Assembly: GCA_938004015.1 (NCBI GenBank)
Contig: CALKWU010000059.1
Location: 1-5,157, forward strand
Source of the DNA: an uncultured Oceanobacillus sp.
GTDB lineage: Bacteria; Bacillota; Bacilli; Bacillales; Amphibacillaceae
DNA length: 5,157 nt
Reading direction: 5' to 3'
The position numbers and the translations under genes were made by a program. The notes beneath the pieces are model-generated. The model was not told where the DNA came from, searched no databases, and saw nothing but the letters and a program-made list of their open reading frames with translations. Shown here piece after piece: positions 1 to 5,125 of the stretch. Each line of letters opens with the position of its first letter. Within the stretch, counting starts at the first letter, position 1.

Positions 1-332
1 CTCCGATTCAAAATTTTCGTCATGTAGCGGTACGTCCCGCCGTAAACATCATCCGTGAAAATAAGATGATCTCCTGTCCTGAACAAGTCCATCACGGCTG
101 CAATGGCTGCCATTCCGGAAGCGAAGGCAAATCCGCGCTTCCCTTTTTCCAAATCGGCGATCAACGCTTCCAATGTTTCCCGGGTCGGATTGCCCGTCCG
201 GGAATATTCGTATGCAAAATGTCCAACGCCATCTTGCTTGAACGTACTTGCCTGATAAATCGGCGGCGACATGGCCCCCACATGTTTTTCTACACCAATC
301 CCACCATGAATCAACTGGGTTTTTTTCCGCAC
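1..332 (-). CDS. mccB: MccB, cystathionine gamma-lyase / homocysteine gamma-lyase (partial, N-terminal 110 residues)
   Basis: This is the start of a PLP-dependent enzyme of the Cys/Met metabolism family. MccB cleaves cystathionine to cysteine, the second step of reverse transsulfuration, and in B. subtilis also acts on homocysteine. The gene runs off the left edge, so the Schiff-base lysine (near residue 200 in the family) is not visible. Visible family signatures are YEYSRTGNPT (41-50; Tyr and Arg that reach the phosphate of the neighbouring subunit's PLP), FASGMAAI (70-77; Gly-Met phosphate contact) and DDVYGGT (94-100; Tyr that stacks on PLP). The start is GTG at 332-330. GAGGAG at 346-341 precedes it by 8 bases, and an ATG at 337 is out of frame. 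It begins 5 bp after the mccA stop, and its ribosome binding site lies inside the end of mccA, so the two are probably translationally coupled. Assignment to MccB rather than MetB/MetC rests on the neighbour mccA and remembered similarity to B. subtilis YrhB. Confidence 0.93.
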   Translation of the reverse strand, partial: MRKKTQLIHGGIGVEKHVGAMSPPIYQASTFKQDGVGHFAYEYSRTGNPTRETLEALIADLEKGKRGFAFASGMAAIAAVMDLFRTGDHLIFTDDVYGGTYRYMTKILNR

Positions 333-337
333 TTCAT

Positions 338-1255
338 TCACTCCTCATAAATTCCTGTACTTAAGTAACGTTCACTGCTGTCGGGGAAAATCGTGACGAT
401 GTTCGTGCCAGGTTTTGCTTTTTCTGCTTCCTGTAAAGCTGCATCCAAAGCAGCACCGGAAGAACTGCCGACAAGCAGCCCTTCCGCTTTGGCGATTTCT
501 CGCAATCTCTTAAAGGCGCGTTCATCGGAAATCGTGTAAATGTCATCAAATAGTTCCGTATCCATAAACGATGGCAAAAACTCCATGCCAATTCCTTCCG
601 TTTTGTGTGGTCCGGGTTCACCGCCATTCAGTATCGATCCTTCAGGTTCCACGATGACCGTCCTTGTATCCGGATTTTTATCCTTTAAAAAACGTGCCGT
701 CCCGGTGAATGTTCCACCAGATCCGGCCCCGGCAACAAACACATCGACCTGTCCGTCCAAATCCCGGAAAATTTCCGGCCCTAATGTTTCATAGTACGTC
801 TTCGGATTGTGTTCATTGGCGAACTGATTCGGAATGTAAGCACCCGGAATTTCCGCTTTCAATTCTTCCGCTTTTTTGATGGCATAATCCATCCCTAGTT
901 CCGTCGGGGTATTGACGACTTTTGCACCTAACGACCGCATCAACGTTTGTTTTTCCATACTGAATTTTTCCGGAGTGACGAACATCGCCTGTAAATCGTA
1001 AGCAATGGCTGCCAGTGCCAAACCGATGCCTGTATTTCCTGCGGTCGGTTCAATAATCGTCGCCCCTTTTTGTATCATTCCTTCTTCCATCGCTTTTTCG
1101 ATCAAGAAAAATCCCAACCGGTCTTTAATGCTCCCGCCGATATTCAAAAACTCCAACTTGGCGAACAATCTCACACCATCCGGCAAATCATAAGCCGTCA
1201 TTTCATACAATGGTGTCCTTCCGACCAATTCATGAAGGTTCCTTTTGACATTCAT
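338..1255 (-). CDS. mccA: MccA, O-acetylserine-dependent cystathionine beta-synthase
   Basis: A 305-residue fold-type II PLP enzyme of the cysteine synthase/CBS family, without the C-terminal CBS pair of eukaryotic enzymes. In B. subtilis MccA (YrhA) joins homocysteine with O-acetylserine to make cystathionine in the cytosol. The PLP lysine is K44 in GGSIKDR (40-46). The substrate (asparagine) loop is EPTAGNTGIG (69-78). It has TAGNT where ordinary O-acetylserine sulfhydrylases have TSGNT, a feature I recall from YrhA. The phosphate-binding loop GSGGT is at 178-182 and the serine that contacts the pyridine nitrogen lies in GSSSGAA (263-269). EKQTLMRSLGA (101-111) and DTYY-like PKTYYETLGPE (151-161) are also family-typical. 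Length is normal and complete. The ATG at 1255 has only a modest ribosome binding site (AGGT at 1267-1264 in an A/G-rich stretch). It lies 38 bp after yrrT and 5 bp before mccB, in one operon. No anomaly in the protein itself. Confidence 0.95.
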   Translation of the reverse strand: MNVKRNLHELVGRTPLYEMTAYDLPDGVRLFAKLEFLNIGGSIKDRLGFFLIEKAMEEGMIQKGATIIEPTAGNTGIGLALAAIAYDLQAMFVTPEKFSMEKQTLMRSLGAKVVNTPTELGMDYAIKKAEELKAEIPGAYIPNQFANEHNPKTYYETLGPEIFRDLDGQVDVFVAGAGSGGTFTGTARFLKDKNPDTRTVIVEPEGSILNGGEPGPHKTEGIGMEFLPSFMDTELFDDIYTISDERAFKRLREIAKAEGLLVGSSSGAALDAALQEAEKAKPGTNIVTIFPDSSERYLSTGIYEE

Positions 1256-1293
1256 CTGCTTCTACCTGCCTTTACTTCTCCAACTCATTACAA

Positions 1294-1941
1294 TCAGTTA
1301 TAAGCGACCTTTTCCGCTTCCATCAACCAGACGAAATCATTCATCTGTTCAAAACTGACCGTAAATCCGTATTTTTCCAAAACTTGTTCCAGCCAAGGAA
1401 TCGTCGTATAAAATTCGCTGTTCAAATCTGCTGCCAAACGATGGAAACCATTATGCTTTGCTTGAAGATAAGCCGCTTCTTTCGCCTTTTCATCCTGAAA
1501 AATCGTATCCCCGAAAACAATTTTCCCATTTTCGTTCAATATCTTGCTGTACAGCCGAATCGCCTGCTCCTTTTCCTCATCTGTCAAATGATGGAAAGCA
1601 TAGCTGCTCACAATCGTATCGACATGTTCCGTTCGCATCGGAAAAGAAAGGAAATTGCCTTTTTTGATGTCAACATGAGGAAGCTTTTGCCGGGCAATCT
1701 TCCGCATATTTTGCGAAGGCTCGATCCCGAAAACTTCGAGGCCCCTTTGGACAAGTTTTTCCGTCAAATTCCCGGTTCCGACTCCAAATTCGATGACAAC
1801 ACCACGGGATTTCTCCGCTATTGCATCGAGTATCGCTTCATAATTCCTGAAAACTTCGCGATACTCCACATCACTTCCAGAAACAGTATCATCATAACTT
1901 TCCGCCCAACGATCAAACAACTCATTAAATTGTTCCGGCAT
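1294..1941 (-). CDS. yrrT: YrrT-family class I SAM-dependent methyltransferase
   Basis: A 215-residue cytosolic protein with the Rossmann methyltransferase fold. Motif I, VVIEFGVGTGNL, is at 48-59. The acidic residue at the end of strand 2, which holds the SAM ribose, is E74 in FGIEPS. The SSYAFHHLTDEEK stretch (112-124) and the C-terminal SFEQMNDFVWLMEA (196-209) match my recollection of B. subtilis YrrT almost word for word. The substrate is unknown; the methyltransferase role is inferred from the fold. The start is taken as ATG at 1941, not the upstream in-frame ATG at 1959. AAGGAG at 1953-1948 sits 6 bases before 1941, and starting there gives MPEQFNELFDRWAESYD, which aligns end to end with YrrT. 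It is first in the yrrT-mccA-mccB operon, behind a promoter at 1984-2012. In B. subtilis yrrT is followed by mtnN; here that gene is absent. Confidence 0.92.
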   Translation of the reverse strand: MPEQFNELFDRWAESYDDTVSGSDVEYREVFRNYEAILDAIAEKSRGVVIEFGVGTGNLTEKLVQRGLEVFGIEPSQNMRKIARQKLPHVDIKKGNFLSFPMRTEHVDTIVSSYAFHHLTDEEKEQAIRLYSKILNENGKIVFGDTIFQDEKAKEAAYLQAKHNGFHRLAADLNSEFYTTIPWLEQVLEKYGFTVSFEQMNDFVWLMEAEKVAYN

Positions 1942-1947
1942 GATATT

Positions 1948-1953
1948 CTCCTT
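1948..1953 (-). promoter_or_regulatory. Ribosome binding site that sets the yrrT start
   Basis: AAGGAG, 6 bases upstream of the ATG at 1941. It lies inside the longer open frame that starts at 1959, whose own ATG has no purine-rich ribosome binding site. It therefore argues for the shorter protein. Confidence 0.85.
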
Positions 1954-1983
1954 ATTCATATAGATTTACTTGGTTTAATGTAT

Positions 1984-2012
1984 AATATAACAGAGAACAA
2001 TAAACGTGACAA
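1984..2012 (-). promoter_or_regulatory. Sigma-A promoter of the yrrT-mccA-mccB operon
   Basis: The -35 is TTGTCA (2012-2007) and the -10 is TATATT (1989-1984), each five of six to consensus, with a 17 bp spacer. The expected transcript starts near 1977, which leaves a leader of only about 35 bases before yrrT. That is too short for an S-box or T-box riboswitch, so control is probably by a DNA-binding repressor. In B. subtilis this operon is repressed by CymR. Confidence 0.75.
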
Positions 2013-2046
2013 TCTATTTGTTTTTCGAAAAAAGCAGGAAACCGGA

Positions 2047-2077
2047 CAAAATAAAAACCGGCCATGAAAATGACCGG
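2047..2077 (-). terminator. Intrinsic terminator of the heme-copper-oxidase-like gene
   Basis: On the minus strand, CCGGTCAT (2077-2070) pairs with ATGGCCGG (2065-2058) across a 4-base TTTC loop. It is an 8 bp stem with one G-U pair, followed by TTTTTATTTTG (2057-2047). It starts 16 bases after the stop codon at 2094. The plus-strand version has a C-A mismatch and no T-run, so it works in the minus direction. Confidence 0.88.
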
Positions 2078-2093
2078 CAGTAAATTTCCATAT

Positions 2094-2498
2094 TTATGAT
2101 GCTTTATCTTTCGTTTGGATGACGGTTTTTTCGTTAATGTTATTGAAAGCGTTTACAATGAACAGAATAGTTCCGATTCCAAAGGCGCCTCCCCCGAGGT
2201 AAGTGAAGATATGGGCGGTATCGAGCATCCCCGGCACTTGGACCAAAAATGCACTGAGAAGGAAAACCGGAACCCCTAAGTTATGAAGCCAAAAATGCAT
2301 TTTACCTAAGTTGTTGTTGGCTGCTCCTGGATAAATACTATAGATGACTCCAAAAATGGCCGTTGTCGCAAAACCAACTAAGTTGACGTGGGCATGGGCA
2401 GATCCCCAATTCAATTGAAGCGTCGCTGACATGAACAAACCGACTGCAATCCCAAACACCAAATAAAATACCGCTAGTTTGATCCATCTTGCTCCCAT
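2094..2498 (-). CDS. Small four-helix membrane protein, heme-copper oxidase subunit I-like (cbb3/NorB type)
   Basis: A 134-residue integral membrane protein with four predicted helices: about 5-27, 37-58, 68-89 and 97-118, then a short polar tail. SAHAHVNLVGFATTAIFGVIYSIYP (33-57) resembles the region around helix 2 of NorB and cbb3-type heme-copper oxidase subunit I, where a histidine binds low-spin heme. Further histidines are H68 and H72 (HFWLHNLG) and H96, so heme or metal binding is plausible. Subunit I normally has at least twelve helices in three four-helix arcs; this protein is the size of one arc. It has no copper-site helices and no neighbouring oxidase subunits, so it is unlikely to be an oxidase by itself. 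Such proteins are often labelled 'cytochrome-c oxidase' in Bacillaceae; the true function is unknown. The start is ATG at 2498 (AAAGGAGG at 2512-2505, 6 bases away); the ATG at 2504 abuts that site directly. It is monocistronic, with its own promoter and terminator. Confidence 0.8.
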   Translation of the reverse strand: MGARWIKLAVFYLVFGIAVGLFMSATLQLNWGSAHAHVNLVGFATTAIFGVIYSIYPGAANNNLGKMHFWLHNLGVPVFLLSAFLVQVPGMLDTAHIFTYLGGGAFGIGTILFIVNAFNNINEKTVIQTKDKAS

Positions 2499-2504
2499 GA
2501 ACAT

Positions 2505-2512
2505 CCTCCTTT
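2505..2512 (-). promoter_or_regulatory. Ribosome binding site that sets the start of the oxidase-like gene
   Basis: AAAGGAGG, a near-perfect Shine-Dalgarno sequence. It touches the ATG at 2504 with no spacer, which would not support initiation there. It lies 6 bases before the ATG at 2498, which is therefore preferred. Confidence 0.85.
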
Positions 2513-2537
2513 GGATAAATGATTGATTTAATTTAAT

Positions 2538-2565
2538 CTTATATCAAATTGATATATTCTGTCAA
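2538..2565 (-). promoter_or_regulatory. Sigma-A promoter of the oxidase-like gene
   Basis: The -35 is a perfect TTGACA (2565-2560), followed by a 16 bp spacer and TATAAG (2543-2538). An alternative -10 is TAAGAT at 2541-2536 with an 18 bp spacer. The leader would be about 30 bases. A palindrome occupies most of the spacer and reaches into the -10. Confidence 0.75.
2540..2556. promoter_or_regulatory. Candidate operator: perfect 8-1-8 palindrome in the promoter spacer
   Basis: Read on the plus strand it is TATATCAA-A-TTGATATA, a perfect 17 bp inverted repeat with a one-base centre. It lies between -35 and -10 and covers four bases of the -10, where a bound repressor would block RNA polymerase. 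The one-base-centre geometry resembles sites of Rrf2-family NsrR and Fur-family regulators. The sequence does not match any consensus I can recall, so the regulator is unnamed. AT-rich DNA makes short palindromes less surprising. Confidence 0.55.
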
Positions 2566-2680
2566 ATTGCTCGATTATGCTTGAATTCCATCCTTTTTGC
2601 CACATTAAACACCGTCCAAATTGCCGGCAAATCGATCGCAATAGATGTATATGACTGCATCCCTATCTTTATTACGAATG

Positions 2681-2707
2681 AAAATAGCGGGACACAATCG
2701 TCCCACT
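2681..2707 (-). terminator. Intrinsic terminator after the DUF2207 gene
   Basis: On the minus strand, AGTGGGAC (2707-2700) pairs with GTCCCGCT (2693-2686), an 8 bp stem with one G-U pair and a 6-base loop, followed by ATTTTC. The T-run is short. The plus-strand reading ends in TTTTCCTTTTTCTT, so the hairpin may stop transcription in both directions. It begins 26 bases after the stop codon at 2733. Confidence 0.7.
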
Positions 2708-2732
2708 TTTCCTTTTTCTTATAGAAAAACTT

Positions 2733-4412
2733 TTAAAAAGCTCCGGAACCTCCACCACCGCCTCCAACTCCTGTTCCGCTGGAAGAAGAGGAACTGGAAG
2801 AATGGGCGGATGTTTCAACGACTGAACCGAATTCGCTGTTAGCTGTTGTGGACATCATCAGTAATAGGAACAGAAGTGTACCATCTTCATCCTCATCTCC
2901 AGTCTGGATGAAGGTTTTGCTTTTTCCTTTTAATTTCTCATCATTCAGCCCGGCTGAAAAAATCAATGCCCGTTCCTTATCAGCTTCTGACAGACGATAC
3001 CAACCATTAGATTCCATTTCCAAAAAGCGCTCTTTGAAGTCGTTCCATTCTTTTTTGATCAAGTATCCTTTCGGTGTTTTTGGCTGGAACAAAAAGGCAA
3101 ATGTCAATAGAACAAGCAACAAAGCAAAACTGATGGCAAGCCACATATACAATTCATAGATGATAAGGAAAATGGCGACTGGCACGAGCAACAGGCTCAC
3201 CAATCCTGTAAACCAACGTAGTTTCAACTGTTTATCGAACAATTGATGGGCATCGATTTCCTGCCGGATGAGTTGTGCATATTGCGCCAATTCCTCTTGC
3301 AGTTGCTTTTGATGATCGGCGTTTTCCGCATAAATTTCCAGCCTTTTAAAGGTGAACTCGGCCCCACTGCCGATTTTTCCAAACAGCAAATCCAATAGCT
3401 TTCTCTCATGCTCGTGATCGGTTTGTCGATCCACAAGGTGATACGTTTCATCATCACGTACTTCCACATTTCCTTTCCTCACGAGATCCATCAACCCGAC
3501 GGTGAGCATTTCACCATAGCCGAGTATATAATTGCGGAAATAATAGACGGTGGCCGGCATGCTCATCACTTGTTCCGGTATGATAGAGTGGCTGACATGA
3601 CCATATTCCGCTTCCAGTTTCGTAGCACGGCTTCTCCGCCAAGCGAACGTGAGCAACCCGATCAAAAAGAGCGTATAGGCACCAGTCACATAGACCGCAA
3701 TATTTTCCCAAGTAGCTTGCCTTTGGAGAAACAATGCCGCTTTTTCCTTCAGGTCCTGCTCTTCTAGCAACAATTCGTTGCGGATTGTTCCATCCAAAGT
3801 GCCATCTACAGCGGAAAATAACGCACGATCATAAGCGACACGGATATCCCCGTTTTTTCCACTATCAACCAATCCCAAATCAAAAACGACGACACCATCA
3901 TCTTGAATTGTTTCGGTTCCAAAGGCTTCATCGTAACCAAAGGCGATGACCTCCGTCGTCGGATTCGGCGGATGGACGGTAATGGTCATTTTTTCATAAT
4001 CGGACTCATTGTTCGAATCGAAAAACGGCCAATAAAACTCTGCCATGTCTTCATAAACATCCACTCCACCTTGGATGACATAAGAAAAATCGATCGTGAC
4101 CGTTTCATCTTCTCCACTACGATAGATACGATAGGTATCGTCTTCCAATTCGACATCAAGTTGGGTTCCGGCTTCACTCGCAGAAACATCGACAATGGAA
4201 GTTCCCTCTTTCGGAATGATTGTCCGTGTTATCCCTTGAAACTCACCATCAAATTCATACGTATAGGTTTCCGTTACATGGACATCTCCATGATCTTGCA
4301 AATAAGCATCGATGGTCGTTTCGGTTATGGAAAAATCCACTGCAAACACCTGTACCGGCAGCAGTAACAATACAAGGATTGCCGCAATCATTATACCGCT
4401 TCGTTTTCTCAT
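2733..4412 (-). CDS. DUF2207 family membrane protein (YciQ-like), secreted N-domain and Gly-rich tail
   Basis: A 559-residue envelope protein of unknown function. A signal peptide occupies about 1-24 (basic MRKR, hydrophobic core, VFA then VDF). The extracytoplasmic DUF2207 N-terminal domain spans about 25-236, with family-typical VTETYTYEFDGEFQGITRTI (46-65) and EFYWPFFD (125-132). A membrane helix follows at about 237-257, then WRRSR, which by the positive-inside rule places 258-398 in the cytosol. That region holds a winged-helix-like stretch (about 277-330) and a charged, possibly coiled segment (355-398). Two helices follow at about 400-419 and 421-441. The cytosolic C-terminus has a short hydrophobic patch (512-520), eight serines (538-545) and a glycine run ending GSGAF, the usual end of this family. 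The start is ATG at 4412, with GTGAGGG at 4425-4419 six bases upstream. It is monocistronic: a sigma-W-like promoter lies just upstream and a terminator downstream. An envelope-stress role is inferred from the promoter only. Confidence 0.92.
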   Translation of the reverse strand: MRKRSGIMIAAILVLLLLPVQVFAVDFSITETTIDAYLQDHGDVHVTETYTYEFDGEFQGITRTIIPKEGTSIVDVSASEAGTQLDVELEDDTYRIYRSGEDETVTIDFSYVIQGGVDVYEDMAEFYWPFFDSNNESDYEKMTITVHPPNPTTEVIAFGYDEAFGTETIQDDGVVVFDLGLVDSGKNGDIRVAYDRALFSAVDGTLDGTIRNELLLEEQDLKEKAALFLQRQATWENIAVYVTGAYTLFLIGLLTFAWRRSRATKLEAEYGHVSHSIIPEQVMSMPATVYYFRNYILGYGEMLTVGLMDLVRKGNVEVRDDETYHLVDRQTDHEHERKLLDLLFGKIGSGAEFTFKRLEIYAENADHQKQLQEELAQYAQLIRQEIDAHQLFDKQLKLRWFTGLVSLLLVPVAIFLIIYELYMWLAISFALLLVLLTFAFLFQPKTPKGYLIKKEWNDFKERFLEMESNGWYRLSEADKERALIFSAGLNDEKLKGKSKTFIQTGDEDEDGTLLFLLLMMSTTANSEFGSVVETSAHSSSSSSSSGTGVGGGGGGSGAF

Positions 4413-4438
4413 GGCGATCCCTCACTTTCTTATCTTGT

Positions 4439-4467
4439 TATACGTATCGTAGGGCTGATAAGTTTCA
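4439..4467 (-). promoter_or_regulatory. Candidate ECF sigma-W-type promoter of the DUF2207 gene
   Basis: TGAAAC (4467-4462), 17 bp, then CGTATA (4444-4439). This fits the B. subtilis sigma-W consensus TGAAAC-N16/17-CGTA, and sigma-M is close. The likely start point falls about 20 bases before the coding start, just ahead of the ribosome binding site. I found no sigma-A promoter of comparable quality upstream of this gene (the best TTGNNN/TATAAT-like pairs are poor or badly spaced). Confidence 0.6.
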
Positions 4468-4559
4468 TGAAAAACAACAAATTACGAGAAAAGCAGCATA
4501 ATGGCACAATGATTGTTGGTTCGTGACCTCAAAAAAACGTACAGGGATGACTAAGCGAG

Positions 4560-4609
4560 AAAAAAAATAAATCCGGGAAAGACTGTATCTTACAGTTTCC
4601 CGGATTTTT
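4560..4609. terminator. Strong bidirectional intrinsic terminator
   Basis: AATCCGGGAAA (4570-4580) pairs with TTTCCCGGATT (4596-4606), and CTGTA (4583-4587) with TACAG (4591-4595). This makes a 16 bp stem with a two-base GA bulge and a TCT loop. The plus strand ends in TTTTT (4605-4609) and the minus strand in TTATTTTTTT (4570-4561). No intact plus-strand gene lies to the left. On the minus strand it would end transcripts from the Spo0E-like gene and the remnant that ends at 4625, insulating the DUF2207 gene. Confidence 0.9.
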
Positions 4610-4624
4610 GTAATTCAAACTGAA

Positions 4625-4782
4625 TCATGCTGAAAATCTTTCGGCATAATTGACATCAATCTCGTTTTCTACATGATTTTTGATGAGGGCTGGAAAAATT
4701 CCCGTGGGGATGTTTTTTCATTTTTCGGATCAGGTACGGCAGGTGTACTTGAGGAAATATTTTTTTGGTTTTTGGAGTGCAT
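4625..4782 (-). pseudogene. Possible 3' remnant of an unidentified minus-strand gene
   Basis: No intact gene fits 4610-4891. A minus-strand reading frame that ends in TGA at 4627-4625 reads IPTGIFPALIKNHV followed by ENEIDVNYAERFSA. It looks like a genuine protein C-terminus, and a strong terminator lies 16 bases downstream. That frame is closed upstream by stops at 4720 and 4732. The frame one base away is open from ATG 4782 (MHSKNQKNIS...PKNEKTSP). Losing one base near the CCCC run at about 4706-4709 would join them as ...EKTSP-TGIFPAL.... I infer a small frameshifted or decayed gene, with no recognised family. The ATG at 4782 has no good ribosome binding site, and chance open frames in AT-rich DNA remain possible. 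Confidence 0.3.
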
Positions 4783-4824
4783 GTCCAATGGTAAAAACTA
4801 TGTAGATTGGTATATTTTTCCACT

Positions 4825-4848
4825 GATGTGATGGAATTAAGTCACATC
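4825..4848. repeat. Inverted repeat, 7 bp arms
   Basis: GATGTGA (4825-4831) and TCACATC (4842-4848) are perfect inverted copies around 10 bases. No T-run follows on the minus strand, so it is not a typical terminator. The TGTGA/TCACA halves recall CRP/FNR sites, but those need a 6-base spacing. Just upstream in the minus direction, GGTGAC (4890-4885) and GTCACC (4863-4858) form a second, wider dyad after the Spo0E-like stop codon. Confidence 0.35.
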
Positions 4849-4891
4849 TTCCTCCACGGTGACAGGAACGTTTCTTTCTTTTGAGTCACCC

Positions 4892-5053
4892 TTACTTTTT
4901 CTTGTGCTGGATGAGCCTCTGGTATTCCGTAATGAGCGAATCCAACTCTTTACTGCAAAAAAGCACTTCTTCACTGCCCATGCCGTGTGTTTTAGATAAT
5001 TCAAGCATTTCTTTTCTTTTTTTCTCTATTTTTTTCATCAACCGATCATCCAT
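4892..5053 (-). CDS. Spo0E-like aspartyl-phosphatase family protein (small sporulation regulator)
   Basis: A 53-residue protein. KKIEKKRKEMLELS (7-20), HGMGSEEVL (23-31) and SKELDSLITEYQRL (34-47) reproduce the two-helix hairpin and the SQELD-x-LI-x-x-YQ signature of the Spo0E family; the usual Gln is Lys here. Family members dephosphorylate Spo0A-P and so delay sporulation. Small paralogues such as YisI and YnzD do this in B. subtilis, while others have no known target. Which subtype this is cannot be told. The start is uncertain. ATG at 5053 has AGGTGA at 5070-5065, rather far away at 11 bases. An in-frame GTG at 5068 and an ATG at 5038 (MKKIEKK, where many family members begin) are alternatives. 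It is presumably transcribed alone, ending at the terminator at 4560-4609. Its presence points to a spore former. Confidence 0.85.
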   Translation of the reverse strand: MDDRLMKKIEKKRKEMLELSKTHGMGSEEVLFCSKELDSLITEYQRLIQHKKK

Positions 5054-5116
5054 AAAATAATCCGTCACCTAATTTCTTCTTCTACTTGAAATATGTTTAG
5101 TTGACTAATTAATGAC

Positions 5117-5125
5117 ATTGTATCA
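5117..5125 (-). promoter_or_regulatory. Possible extended -10 promoter of the Spo0E-like gene
   Basis: TGA-TACAAT (5125-5117) is an extended -10 (TGn plus a hexamer five of six to consensus). The -35 position, 17 bp upstream, is poor (ATGAGT). The leader would be about 55 bases. No clear Spo0A box was seen between here and the gene. Confidence 0.35.

Noticed and set aside
1942..1959. Longer yrrT beginning at ATG 1959
   Set aside because: No ribosome binding site precedes that ATG; AAGGAG inside the extension serves the ATG at 1941, and the shorter protein matches YrrT from its first residue.
1954..1980. S-box or T-box riboswitch in the yrrT leader
   Set aside because: The leader after the predicted start point is only about 35 bases and has no hairpins or T-box sequence.
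1384..2067. Plus-strand open frame of 227 codons across yrrT
   Set aside because: It is antisense to yrrT, which has clear SAM-binding motifs, and it crosses the yrrT promoter and reaches the neighbouring terminator. The predicted protein has no recognisable domain and no ribosome binding site.
2621..2640. Palindrome TTGCCGGCAA followed by ATCGAT and CGATCG
   Set aside because: These are short restriction-site-like palindromes between a terminator and a promoter. They have no spacing pattern or position that suggests an operator.
3903..4367. Plus-strand open frame of 154 codons
   Set aside because: It lies wholly opposite the N-terminal part of the DUF2207 gene and its composition looks like an antisense shadow.
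4505..4560. Search for a gene, a small RNA or a second promoter between the terminator and the DUF2207 promoter
   Set aside because: Only a short ACAAT-G-ATTGT dyad (4506-4516) and poor sigma-A-like hexamers (TTGTGC, TTGAGG) were found; none has a matching -10 at proper spacing.
4673..4831. Plus-strand open frame of 52 codons (MIFDEGWKNS...)
   Set aside because: No ribosome binding site or promoter precedes it, no family is recognised, and the opposite strand offers a better explanation (a gene tail placed correctly before a terminator).
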